Part shown: in pieces, positions 1 to 8,424 of the stretch | Position numbering within the stretch: position 1 is the first letter of the stretch | Layout: the number at the start of each line of letters is the position of its first letter | Assembly (NCBI GenBank): GCA_041398605.1 | Contig: JAWKUK010000018.1 | Span: forward strand, 1-64,000 | Reading direction: 5' to 3' | Source of the DNA: JAWKUK01 sp041398605 | Lineage (GTDB): Bacteria; Planctomycetota; UBA1135; GCA-002686595 | Length of the DNA: 64,000 nt | Made by a program: the position numbers and the translations under genes | Notes under the pieces: model-generated | Databases searched by the model: none | What the model was told of the DNA's origin: nothing | What the model saw: only the letters and a program-made list of their open reading frames with translations

Positions 1-4
1 GGGA

Positions 5-2113
5 CTAGCGCGCGGCAGGTACGCATACCATGAACATGGCGCTACCCGCTGCGGTCACGAGCTCGAATTCTAGTAGCTGGCTACGGGTGCTGAGCGGAAT
101 GCCACTAATCGTAACTATGCTCCTATTTTCTGATGTGCTCGCTACGGTCACCTTCTCTCCGATTGCGTGCACCGATCTGCAACTGCTCACAGCCACAGGT
201 AGGGTCAGCGATGCAGTAGCAGTACCGAGGCTGCCAACTCCTTTTTCACTAGTCGCCGCGAGGATAATGCACGAGGGCCACTCGTCGTTCATATCCGGTG
301 CGACCGTCCCAAATACCACTGCCAAGCTTCCCGGGGCGTCGGGGCATAGAGGGCCAGTCACTCGAATGATGTCGGCATAGGCGCCCAACCGCACATCTCC
401 GCGAGCGATCCGAGACAGCTGCCCGGTGGCAACGCCATCTTCAAAGCTCCATGTGACAGTGTATTCAGTACTATCGTCCAAACACTCGAGTCGCGGCGGT
501 TGCTCCGCCGTCGCGCAGCCCGCGGTCAAGTAGTAAACCTGCGCCGTAGTCGGCTCGCCAACGATGTGGGTGCCGGCGTCGTAGGAGGGCTCCGCGGAGA
601 AAACGGCGGGAACTCCGGTGATGGCAATAGGCAACGCGAGCGTGCGCAGCGACCCGCCCTCCGCAAATCGCAACGAGACGTGTCTCACCGCTGTTCCGAC
701 CTGTCGCACCTCGTACACTCCACGAAGTGCGGCCACGCTGTGGGGGGGAATAGAGTAACTGGATAGTTCAAAGCTGATACAGCCACAATCCACATCGATA
801 CCATCCACTTTCAGCTCCTCGGTGCCCTCATTGTGTATCTCGAATACAAATGGGGCGTCGCGCCCTATCTCAAGTGGCACCGCCCTCCATGTCGCTGGTG
901 CGACGCCTACTCGCAGGGCGCCGCTTCTCCAGGCCAGCCAGTCGTCTGCTTCTGAGGTGCGCAACGAATCTTCGATTCGCGCGAGACTCTCGTGGCCTTC
1001 CCGAATGACAGTCTTGCCGATGATCTCGCGCATCGCCTGCCCGTCCGCTCGCTGCGCAATCATTGCGTCGTCTAACGCTCCGAGTTGCTCGGCCGAATAA
1101 GTGACAAGGGCACCAAAGCGACGGTCCCTGATCGATCCACGCTCCAATGGAATCGTAAGTCTTTCATCTTCAGGCAGCGCACTATGGCCACGCCTGGCGA
1201 TGGTGTAGACCGACCGCGACATGATTCCAGCGAGTGTAGGCAGCTCATCTTCAATCACAATCCGGGAGGGCGGCCCGACAGCACGCTCTTGGCCAATGGG
1301 CCAACTAATCGCGTAGCTGCCGAGTCCGTTGCCCCGACTATCCAGCCAGCGAATGTAGAGTCGTAATCCCTGTGAGTCATTGGACCATTCCAACTTCGCC
1401 GACGCACCGGCATAAGTCACTGAACCCACATGCCCATCAGCGCCAAGTTGCTGCAGTACTTCCGGAGTTAGCTTTAACTCGACCTCGTCGCCCGGATCGG
1501 GATGGCCCTCGACAAGACTCAGCAAGTAGTGCGCGTCAGCGAACACTTTGAGTGTCTGCGCTACCGTCGTGGGTAGGTCGTGGAACCCGTTGCCCGTCGA
1601 GCGCCAGCGCTCCAATGGCGACTTGATGGTCTGGTCGGAACGAAAGAGAGACGTGGTCGACGCCGCCTCGTTGCCGTTGCGCCAGAAGAGCCCTTGATAC
1701 GGCGTACCCTTGTTCGTCGCCTCACTCGTCACGCAAGCGAGGCGATCGCCTCTCATTAGCAATCGAGACGCCCGAGTGTGACGCACGCCCTTGAGATCCA
1801 TGAACGGGATCATCCCCCATTCCAGCCGCGCTGCATTCTCGTCCTTGGAGCCCAATTCAACTGCATACTCAATCGCGGCCTGATAATCTGCGGTTGTAAT
1901 TGGCATCCGCCAGTGATAGGCAATGATGCTGAAGTCACCTTCCCCGTACCCGAACGCAAATGGAGTAGTCGGCACGGATAGCATGCTGCTGGGTGAATCA
2001 ACCAGCGAGGACTTGACTGTCTCTTGCGGGCGCGCCAGTGTAGACCCCAATACACACAGCGCGCTTAATCCAGTCAGGCACAACCGACGCCACCTTACCG
2101 GCGATGGCGACAT
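5..2113 (-). CDS. Secreted protein with a DUF1573-like domain
   Basis: Function unknown; predicted exported protein of 702 residues. The start chosen (ATG, MSPSPVRWRR) gives a short basic N-region and a hydrophobic segment (LTGLSALCVLGSTLA) ending at an Ala-Arg junction; an ATG 22 codons upstream would bury the signal. Around residue 430-510 it has the pattern of DUF1573 domains, which resemble Ig/ASPM-type beta sandwiches and are abundant in Planctomycetes and Bacteroidetes: an FVFEIHNEGTEEL segment followed by VDCGCISF and a later VSLRFAEGG. The C-terminal 170 residues contain several Cys and look beta-rich. It is the last of three same-strand secreted-protein genes. GC is noticeably lower (low to mid 50s percent by eye) than in the rest of the window. 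The DUF1573 call is from motif recognition; nothing shows a ligand or enzymatic role. Confidence 0.72.
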   Translation of the reverse strand: MSPSPVRWRRLCLTGLSALCVLGSTLARPQETVKSSLVDSPSSMLSVPTTPFAFGYGEGDFSIIAYHWRMPITTADYQAAIEYAVELGSKDENAARLEWGMIPFMDLKGVRHTRASRLLMRGDRLACVTSEATNKGTPYQGLFWRNGNEAASTTSLFRSDQTIKSPLERWRSTGNGFHDLPTTVAQTLKVFADAHYLLSLVEGHPDPGDEVELKLTPEVLQQLGADGHVGSVTYAGASAKLEWSNDSQGLRLYIRWLDSRGNGLGSYAISWPIGQERAVGPPSRIVIEDELPTLAGIMSRSVYTIARRGHSALPEDERLTIPLERGSIRDRRFGALVTYSAEQLGALDDAMIAQRADGQAMREIIGKTVIREGHESLARIEDSLRTSEADDWLAWRSGALRVGVAPATWRAVPLEIGRDAPFVFEIHNEGTEELKVDGIDVDCGCISFELSSYSIPPHSVAALRGVYEVRQVGTAVRHVSLRFAEGGSLRTLALPIAITGVPAVFSAEPSYDAGTHIVGEPTTAQVYYLTAGCATAEQPPRLECLDDSTEYTVTWSFEDGVATGQLSRIARGDVRLGAYADIIRVTGPLCPDAPGSLAVVFGTVAPDMNDEWPSCIILAATSEKGVGSLGTATASLTLPVAVSSCRSVHAIGEKVTVASTSENRSIVTISGIPLSTRSQLLEFELVTAAGSAMFMVCVPAAR

Positions 2114-2421
2114 CGGACGTTCAATGGGTCGAGTGCGGTGGTATCCTTGAGTGCAAAGCATGAATCGATGAAGTTGCATTTAATTTGCCCAGTGCGAATT
2201 CGGGCAGCTGGCGGGTAGAGCAGTTGCGCAGACCGTGGGCTGAGTGCCGTCGTGAACTTGGACGCACGCGGGCGACGCATCCGAGTATCCCATGGCGCTA
2301 GTACCCGCTCTTGCTGATAGCGAGAGACAGTTGTCTGTTGACCGGTAGCGCCCACCAGTTCCGCCGCGCAGCCACTCTATGTTGCGTTGTATGTCTAGTT
2401 CCATACTCCGAACGGGACGCA
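2114..2421. other. Intergenic stretch between two minus-strand genes
   Basis: About 308 bp with no convincing coding frame. On the minus strand it should hold the promoter and leader of the DUF1573-like gene; an AT-rich patch near 2175-2190 (reading TTAAAT on the minus strand) and a GGATACC just upstream of the gene are the only promoter-like strings seen. No repeat or clear terminator. Confidence 0.4.
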
Positions 2422-3831
2422 CTACTCATAACAGTCTCTCACTCCCTCCTCCTCTTGCGGCGGGATGTTCACGTCCTTGGTGTACCGGCAGCACGCCCGG
2501 CGCCATTGAACGGCGGGGGCGCCCAGAGTCTCGGGCGGCGGTTGCTTGGGACATCCCTCGGGGCACGGTGTGTTGCCCGAATAACGGTATGTGTAGCGAA
2601 TCTGCACCAGATCGTAGCGGTAGTGGCATTCCGAAAGGCCCCAGAGGCATGACCCCCGTGTCGCCAGTTGAACCGGGGGTAGTGGTACAGTGTACGACCC
2701 ACGACAAGATGAGTACGTGTCCCAGTGGACACAAGCTCCTTTCTTCTCGCGATACTCGCCATCGGCATCGGGAATCGGATTGGATGCGGGGACACAGCGC
2801 CGCAGTCCCCAACTTGCGGACATTACACCTGCGGTCGTACTTTCAGCAGCGGGTTGAGTGGGGTCACCCTCAGGCTCACCGTCGACCCACCAGATGGGCT
2901 CCTCGACAACGCTCATAAGCGCACTTACTGCGCGCTCCCCACTTGAGTCGTCTTCTACAACAATCCGAACCTCACCGACGGCAGACACACTGATCGGCAC
3001 AGAGAGGATTTCACCGGGTGCGATAGAGACGCTGCTAGCGCCAAGTTCCACGATTCCCGGCGGAATTGCGGTGAGCGCAAGCGTTCTTGATTCGCTAGCA
3101 TTCGCAGAGCAAGAGATCAGCACATCTTCTTGCCACTGAGCGGCATAGGCTAGCTCAGCCGATCCGGATGACGTCGTGACGACAATATCGGCATGAATAA
3201 CACTCAGAATCGCAGATCCCTGACTGATAACGCCCGTTGGCGTCCCTGTCGTCGGATCGAGCGACAATGTGTCCGCCCACCCCACTGCAACTTCGAACAG
3301 CTCTGCACCTGCGTGCAACGCTGGCGCTAGGCCCTGATTGAAGCCCCCGAGAGTCTCACCAATCGGAACACGGGCAGCGACCTTTAGTGCTCCGGTGGTC
3401 TTGTCGAATTCGAGAACCTGTAGCGATGTGATCATGGAATCTAATGCCATCCACGCATCGAGCGCTGCTCCGTCGGTCATCGAGTGGGCCGTTGTGCCTG
3501 TTTGCACCGTCAGACGCCACGCAAACGCTAGTTCGTCGAGAAGGTATTCATCTCCGTCGGTGCGGTCAGAGCCGAATGTGCAGGTGAATACTAGCGCGCC
3601 ACGCTCACCTTCAACGAGCGGAGTCTCCCCAGTGATTCGCCGGGGCCCGCTGTCCGCATTATCGAAACCTGTCGGGGTAAGGGCAAACTGCTGCCCAAGC
3701 GCTGTGCCGCCGAGGCAGAACACTAGCCCCCATGTACACCAGGTAGACGCCACGCTACGCCACGCGCCTTGGAACAGACGATGTACTGGATTGACTGGCG
3801 CACTGGAGTCGTTCGCTGTGGAATAGATCAT
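2422..3831 (-). CDS. Secreted protein, Ig-like domain with Cys-rich C-terminal tail
   Basis: Not assigned to a family. The 469-residue product has an N-terminal export signal (hydrophobic stretch ending TALGQQ, cleavage likely after ALG), an N-terminal beta-rich domain of about 200 residues, an Ig-like segment (IVELGASSVSIAPGEILSVP and following strands) and a tail of about 135 residues with ten cysteines, including an adjacent CC pair. Such a tail implies disulfides and an extracytoplasmic location. It lies 22 bp downstream of the neighbouring secreted gene, so the two probably form an operon. That neighbour has the same order of parts: signal, beta-rich domain, Ig-like strands, Cys-rich tail with a CC pair. 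DNA is of lower GC than the rest of the window. Reality of the gene is well supported by signal and domain structure; function is unknown. Confidence 0.72.
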   Translation of the reverse strand: MIYSTANDSSAPVNPVHRLFQGAWRSVASTWCTWGLVFCLGGTALGQQFALTPTGFDNADSGPRRITGETPLVEGERGALVFTCTFGSDRTDGDEYLLDELAFAWRLTVQTGTTAHSMTDGAALDAWMALDSMITSLQVLEFDKTTGALKVAARVPIGETLGGFNQGLAPALHAGAELFEVAVGWADTLSLDPTTGTPTGVISQGSAILSVIHADIVVTTSSGSAELAYAAQWQEDVLISCSANASESRTLALTAIPPGIVELGASSVSIAPGEILSVPISVSAVGEVRIVVEDDSSGERAVSALMSVVEEPIWWVDGEPEGDPTQPAAESTTAGVMSASWGLRRCVPASNPIPDADGEYREKKGACVHWDTYSSCRGSYTVPLPPVQLATRGSCLWGLSECHYRYDLVQIRYTYRYSGNTPCPEGCPKQPPPETLGAPAVQWRRACCRYTKDVNIPPQEEEGVRDCYE

Positions 3832-3853
3832 TTGTGTTGCCCTTGCTTGAAAG

Positions 3854-5257
3854 TCAATCGTTGTTGTGGTCAGTGCAGTTGATGCCGTCGAACTCCTGAA
3901 TCGGCGCGGTGCGATCGCATACGTATGTGCAGCATGCGGTAAGCCAATCTGCGTCAGAGGATGTGGGCGTATAGCTTATGGTGATGCTCGCGGGCCCCTT
4001 CTTGACCGAGTACGCTGCACCCCCACTGATCGGAGAACCACTGCTGAAGCACTTGCGGTGGTTGTCGTAGCCCAGTAACCGCCAAGGAAGGGACGCGAAT
4101 GGCGAGTTGTCTTCTAGCTGACAATACTCGGATGGCTTACCGGCAATACAGATGCCTGGGAAGTAGATTGGTCTAGCGTCCGTTTCGTTAAGAATGCATG
4201 TCCGCGACGGCGGGCTACTCTGGTCGGCGCGGACACATGGCGTGGAGCATTCTTCGTATATCCCGTCCAGGTTATACGAAACCAGGCCACCGGCGACGCA
4301 ATGTAGCCCATTAGGCTCCCCTCCACCCGAGCCGGGCTCGGATGCCCCTGGGGCCTGGAGGTTGAGGGGGTAGTTCTCCAGAATGGCGGAGTTGCGAACA
4401 GTATATGATCGAGTGCGCAAGACTGCTCCGTCGCCCCCTGTTGCCTGGAGATGAAAGCTGCCGGGCTCTAGGGTGTCCAGCGAGAAGTTGCCGAAACCGT
4501 TGGCATCGATAACGACAGAAGTTGCACTCAACAGAGCCGCACCGGCCGGAACACTTGCGATCGTATATGCGGTGCCTGGCGCAGATGGCCGACGGTCTAC
4601 TAGGAAGCAGTCAACGCCCGTGGCTCCCGGTTCGAGGAGGAACCCGGATGTCACTCCAAGCCACCGATCAGGATAGGCGGTGTAGATTGCGAAAGCACTT
4701 GAGCCATAGGCCTGCTCGGGATCTCCGGATTGACTTAAGATCAAGGGCGAGTCCGCGTCGATCAATGCCACTCCCACGGTGACGGTCTCCTCGCCGTGCA
4801 GCAGGTAACGCGCGTCGGCGGTGTGCTTATAGTTGCCTCCGATGAGCAGTGCGAACGCAGCTGTTCCGACACCCGTGTCTTCGGAGTACTGTACGATGCG
4901 CGCTGGTAGCATCTCTAGTTCTCCTCGCCACCCAGATGGCGCATGCGTGCTAAGGATCCGGGCTCCCGCCGCGTCGGTTTCGTTCCAGACGACGCGCATT
5001 ACCGGCGGCTTGTAGCCTCCGGTGCCATTGGGAATTGTGGATGTGAAGGCCACCTGGCCGGCAAGGTAACCGCTTGCGGCTAAATCGATGGGCGTGAGCA
5101 GCGACACCTCGTGCGTTGCGTGGTCGTAGTCCCGTACGAATGTTAGCGACTGTGCAACACTTCGGCTGGGTGGAAGCGCTATAGCCGTGAACACTACGAT
5201 TAACGAAGCGGACCAGTGGCGCGCACACTGCAGAGGTGCATGGGGGTCGGTAATCAT
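3854..5257 (-). CDS. Secreted protein, Ig-like domain with Cys-rich C-terminal tail (first gene of pair)
   Basis: Unassigned 467-residue exported protein. N-terminus has a hydrophobic segment (SLIVVFTAIALPP) with likely cleavage near SVAQ. Residues up to about 190 look beta-rich; a short Ig-like segment follows (VPAGAALLSATSVVI and strands after it), then a tail of about 150 residues carrying eleven cysteines, among them STPC, TACCTYVC and INC. The architecture parallels the next gene downstream, suggesting an old duplication, though sequence identity between them looks low by eye. Being the promoter-proximal gene of the group, it should carry the operon promoter in the 480 bp upstream. GC is lower than the window average, as for its neighbours, consistent with acquisition or with looser selection; this is inference. 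Confidence 0.72.
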   Translation of the reverse strand: MITDPHAPLQCARHWSASLIVVFTAIALPPSRSVAQSLTFVRDYDHATHEVSLLTPIDLAASGYLAGQVAFTSTIPNGTGGYKPPVMRVVWNETDAAGARILSTHAPSGWRGELEMLPARIVQYSEDTGVGTAAFALLIGGNYKHTADARYLLHGEETVTVGVALIDADSPLILSQSGDPEQAYGSSAFAIYTAYPDRWLGVTSGFLLEPGATGVDCFLVDRRPSAPGTAYTIASVPAGAALLSATSVVIDANGFGNFSLDTLEPGSFHLQATGGDGAVLRTRSYTVRNSAILENYPLNLQAPGASEPGSGGGEPNGLHCVAGGLVSYNLDGIYEECSTPCVRADQSSPPSRTCILNETDARPIYFPGICIAGKPSEYCQLEDNSPFASLPWRLLGYDNHRKCFSSGSPISGGAAYSVKKGPASITISYTPTSSDADWLTACCTYVCDRTAPIQEFDGINCTDHNND

Positions 5258-5741
5258 GCTTGTGGTTATCTCAGAGGGAGGAGGATCTCGGTTGCCGGCG
5301 ATTGGTTTGTTGGCCTCAGCGGAGGTGCGGGGATCTGGTGTGTCTTCACCGAGTTGGTGGTGGGTTCGGCCGGGTCGCAGATTTGGCCAACGTTAAGACG
5401 AGTAATGGGGCAATGCAATCAATGGGTTTGGGCACCATGCGCGCGGCGCTGGGTTTTCTCGAGTGCGCCATCGGTCTGGTCACGGTGTCGCCCCACGATG
5501 CATCCTTGCGTGGCCGTGCTCAGGCCCCGCCTCACAGCCATCGAACGCACCGAGGGAGCCGTGCACGCTGTGCTGGAATTGGAGTGAAGCGAGCGGGGGA
5601 GGGAAGCATGGCAGGCGTTCCGAAGAAGGAGGTTTCCTCGTCTAGGATAGAGGGCTAGCTGCGAGCACCGCGATGGCAACCCATATTTGCCGAGACGTTA
5701 GTGAGCGATTCTCGCAGATGGGACGCCTCGGATGGCGGGGG
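5258..5741. other. Non-coding junction between low-GC genes and the insertion sequence
   Basis: About 484 bp with no frame I would defend as a gene. GC rises through the stretch towards the insertion sequence. It should hold the promoter of the minus-strand secreted-protein operon. It is also the left flank of the IS; the last bases before the IS (a G run) do not match the right flank, so no target duplication is visible. Confidence 0.4.
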
Positions 5742-5746
5742 TGTCA

Positions 5747-5793
5747 AGGGACACGAACTTTCGCGCACTTAGGGGACACCAACTTTCGCGCAC
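5747..5793. repeat. Left-end tandem transposase-binding repeats of the IS21 element
   Basis: Two direct copies with 24-bp period: 5747-5769 (AGGGACACGAACTTTCGCGC) and 5771-5793 (AGGGGACACCAACTTTCGCG). IS21 elements carry such multiple sites for IstA binding. The inner right-end site matches them well in inverted orientation. Confidence 0.8.
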
Positions 5794-6260
5794 CCCGGGG
5801 TCTTCATGGCTGGAATGCGACTTCCTGGGAAGTCATGTGCTCGCCCCTCACGACAAGGAGCGAGTGGGTCTCGAGGGGGCTGCGCCGGGGCCGAGGGTCC
5901 GAGTAGGACCTGCCGAGTGCCGCCGGAAGGCGCTCTCGGGGAGCCGGCTCTGGTTCGACCTCGCTCGTGTCCGGGCTCGACGATGTGGCGTACGGTTGCC
6001 TGCCGCGTCGGGTGTCCCGAGTCGGCCGACGCTCGCTTCGCACCAGCATCGAGCTCCGTGCCCGCCCGCTCGCGTTCTCGCGGGCGGGCACGGAGCGGCC
6101 TGCATGTCGCCGAGGGCGAGGAGCGGAGCGGCGAGCGGAGCGCCCTGCGACCGGCGTGCCCGTAGGTCTGCCGGAGGGCGCGACGGTTGCTGGCGCGCAG
6201 CCGCCGCGCAGCGACGGTCGAGTCCCTGACGCCCTGCCCTCCTCTCCATCGGCGACGTCG
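5794..6260. other. Non-coding part of the IS between left end and istB
   Basis: 467 bp of very GC-rich sequence inside the IS, downstream of istB. Overlapping frames on both strands look like GC-driven shadows. The only distinct structure is a perfect hairpin at 6054-6095. This 3' spacer is longer than usual for an IS21 element. Confidence 0.45.
6054..6095 (-). terminator. Perfect long hairpin downstream of istB
   Basis: Arms CTCCGTGCCCGCCCGC (6054-6069) and its exact complement (6080-6095) form a 16-bp stem with a 10-nt loop. It sits about 165 bp past the istB stop. There is no T run, so intrinsic termination is only one option; blocking read-out or protecting the transcript end are others. 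Confidence 0.4.
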
Positions 6261-7040
6261 TCAAGGCAGCTGCGCCTCCAGCGCGCGCAAGCGGAAGCTC
6301 CGCCCTTGCAGGTTGAAGACGTGGCAGTGATGCAGCAGGCGATCAAGCAGCGCCGTTGCCATGACCTCGTCACCTGCGAGGATCTCGGGCCAGTCCTGCA
6401 CGGACTTGTCTGTCGTGATGATCATGCTGCCGCGGCGGTACCGGCAGCTGACCAAGCTGAACAGCAGCGCTGCGTCGGCGCGGGAGAGAGGCTGGAAGCC
6501 GACCTCGTCCATGATCAGCAGCGACGAGCTCATGTACTTCTTCCCCTTCAGCTTGCGAGGCGGGACGTCGGCGTCACGCCGGAGCGCATGCAGTAGGTCG
6601 TCGAGCCGGTAGAAGCTCACCGAGAACCCCTGCGCCACGGCCTTCACTCCCAGCGCGATCGCCAAGTGCGTCTTCCCGACGCCCGGCGGGCCCTGAAACA
6701 GCACTACCTCGTGGCGGCGAACGAACTCGCATGTCGCGAGCTGCTCCACTCGCCGCTTGTCGATGCTCGGCTGGAAGCCCCAGTCGAACTCCTCCAGCGT
6801 GTGCCCCGGCGGCAAGCCGGAGAGCTTCAACGACGTTCGCACGCGACGTTCGTCCCGGTGCTCGATCTCCGCGGTGAGGAGCTCGTCGAGGAAGCGGTGA
6901 AGCGGCAGATCGTCCTTCACGGCACGCGCGACATGGTCCGCGAGGAGCTCTGCGCCGTGCTCGAGCCCGAGGTGGACCAGCGCTTCACGGGTTCGGTCCA
7001 GTTCCACGCGCGGCTGAGCGGACTTCGCGTTCGAGCTCAT
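6261..7040 (-). CDS. istB: IS21-family transposition helper ATPase IstB
   Basis: AAA+ ATPase that assists the IstA transposase in target selection and strand transfer. The 259-residue protein, starting at MSSNAKSAQP, has the IstB hallmarks: Walker A GPPGVGKT at residues 117-124, preceded by VVLFQ, Walker B LLIMDE ending at D178-E179, and the C-terminal DRLLHHCHVFNLQGRSFRL block with conserved arginines. Length matches the family. The ATG shares an ATGA overlap with the istA stop, so translation is coupled, as is usual for IS21. The longer frame extending upstream of this ATG has no IstB similarity and is antisense/shadow sequence overlapping istA. No damage is visible, so IstB should be functional if expressed. 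Confidence 0.93.
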   Translation of the reverse strand: MSSNAKSAQPRVELDRTREALVHLGLEHGAELLADHVARAVKDDLPLHRFLDELLTAEIEHRDERRVRTSLKLSGLPPGHTLEEFDWGFQPSIDKRRVEQLATCEFVRRHEVVLFQGPPGVGKTHLAIALGVKAVAQGFSVSFYRLDDLLHALRRDADVPPRKLKGKKYMSSSLLIMDEVGFQPLSRADAALLFSLVSCRYRRGSMIITTDKSVQDWPEILAGDEVMATALLDRLLHHCHVFNLQGRSFRLRALEAQLP

Positions 7041-8304
7041 CGAGCGACTCCTGCCAGCGCGGCGTACAGGTCGATCGGGCGCTTCTCCACGGGCATTGCG
7101 GCGATCCGCTGCAGTTCCTGCCCAAGGCGCCCGAGCGGCGGCGGTGCAAGGACGCGGTCCGTCGACTCGCTTTCGTAGCACGCAGGGTCGATCAGCAACC
7201 GCTCGCTCGTTCCTCGTGGCCATTCCTTCACCAACGAGCCATCGGCGAACACCTGGATCACGCGCTCGCAGCCGTGGACTTCGACCTCCCGGTCGGCGAG
7301 GTGGAACGGGACGTTGTACTGACGTCCCTCGAAGTGGATGACGCCGTCGTGGTGCACTCGACGCTTCACGACGAGATCGAACGGCTTCGGGAGCACCTGT
7401 GGCAAGGGGCCCAAGAGCGCTCGCTCCTGTTCCCACGCGTCGTACACGTACGTGCCCGTCGCCGGCACCGCGTGCGCTTGGACAACGCGTCGAGGCGCTG
7501 CGCCGTCTCGGTCTCCAGCTCCTCCCACGAGTCGTACTCCGCTCGGCTCGGCGCCACCGTCCGAGTGAGCTTCACCTTCGACTCGACCTTGCCCTTCGCC
7601 TGTGGTTGCCGCGGCCCGCACGCGTCGACGTGGAACCGCATCTGCCGCGAGTACGCCTGGTAGACCGGGTGGATCCGGCCCCAGGCTCCTGCGCCCTCGA
7701 TCATCGCCGTCTTCTCGTTGTCGATCCGGTTCGTCGCCGCGACTCCACCGAGCTGCGCGTACGCCCGGTTGTGGCAACCGATCCAGGCCATCAGCGCTCG
7801 ACTGGGACTCCACGCCACCGCCGTGCGCCGGCTGAACGACAGCGTCATCACGAACGCCATCGGCGTCACCTGCTCCTTCGCCACGATCAGCGGCGAGAAG
7901 TGGCCCCAGTCCGACTGGCTCTGCGCCCCAGGGGGCGTCTCCACGCGACGGTACGTACGCACGCGCGGCTGGCCCCAGTGTCGGCGCGACCACCGGACGA
8001 CCGACTTGTAGGACCCTGTGTAGCCGCGCTCGGTGACGAGCCACTCGTACAGGTCGCGCACGTTCGTCGGGCGCTCTCCTCGGGCGTGGGTCGCGACCCA
8101 CGCCTGGATCGCCGACGCGTGCTCGTCGCACTTCGCCACCTTGTTCTGTCGGCCGTCTTGCCGGTCTCCTCCTTCCCGGTGGGCGTGATGCCGCACCGTA
8201 CTCTCGGGCTTGCCGAGCTTCCTTGTGATGTCCCGAACTGGGACACCCTTCGACACGAGTACTTGGATCGACACGATTTCTTCGGGGGTCAGGCGAGCGC
8301 GCAT
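7037..8304 (-). pseudogene. istA: IS21-family transposase IstA, frameshifted
   Basis: DDE transposase of the IS21 element. The N-terminal frame (start MRARLTPEEI at 8304) carries a helix-turn-helix region, then the rve-type catalytic core: first Asp in SDWGHFSPL, second in RIDNEKTAM, Glu in GKVESKVK. This frame runs into unrelated sequence after RLDALSK. The correct C-terminal part (ATGTYVYDAWEQERALL through to the end at 7037) continues in another frame, so a one- or two-base indel lies near 7473-7490. All three catalytic residues are upstream of the break; what is lost is the C-terminal domain. IS21 istA is not known for programmed frameshifting, so I read this as a disabling mutation or sequencing error. 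The 3' end overlaps the istB start by ATGA. Confidence 0.85.
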
Positions 8305-8374
8305 CCACGGCCTCCAGCAGCTCCCAGGAGCTGTTGGACACCAGGATCTCGCTCGGCCTGCACGGGCGGGGGGG

Positions 8375-8424
8375 TGCGCGAAACTTCGTGTCCCCTAAGC
8401 GCGGTGATACCACGTCCCCTGACA
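8375..8424. repeat. Right-end repeats of the IS21 element
   Basis: Inner site 8375-8396 (TGCGCGAAACTTCGTGTCCC and following T) is the inverse of the left-end repeats. The outer site ends GTCCCCTGACA at 8424 and is the inverse of the left terminus, with a degenerate inner half. These define the right boundary of the element. Confidence 0.78.

Larger units (their letters stand above)
5742..8424 (-). mobile_element. IS21-family insertion sequence (istA broken, istB intact)
   Basis: The ends are inverted copies: left end reads TGTCAAGGGACAC and the right end, read inward on the minus strand, TGTCAGGGGACGTGG; both are followed 23-24 bp further in by a second copy of AGGGGACAC-AACTTTCGCGCAC type. 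Multiple terminal repeats and TG...CA ends are characteristic of IS21. Inside are istA and istB on the minus strand with a 4-nt overlap, the family arrangement. Length 2683 bp is normal for the family. No matching target-site duplication is seen (GGGGG on the left, GCAGG on the right), and the right end abuts an IS1380 relic. The istA frame break suggests the copy is not autonomous unless the frameshift is an assembly error. Confidence 0.85.

Noticed and set aside
5794..6260. Several overlapping frames between the IS left end and istB
   Set aside because: All are Arg/Ala/Pro-rich with no motif; most likely non-coding spacer.
7399..8424. Plus-strand frame running through the IS21 element and into the IS1380 relic (as part of a 672-codon ORF)
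   Set aside because: Its first two thirds are antisense to istA and resemble no protein; only the part after 8425 matches a transposase.
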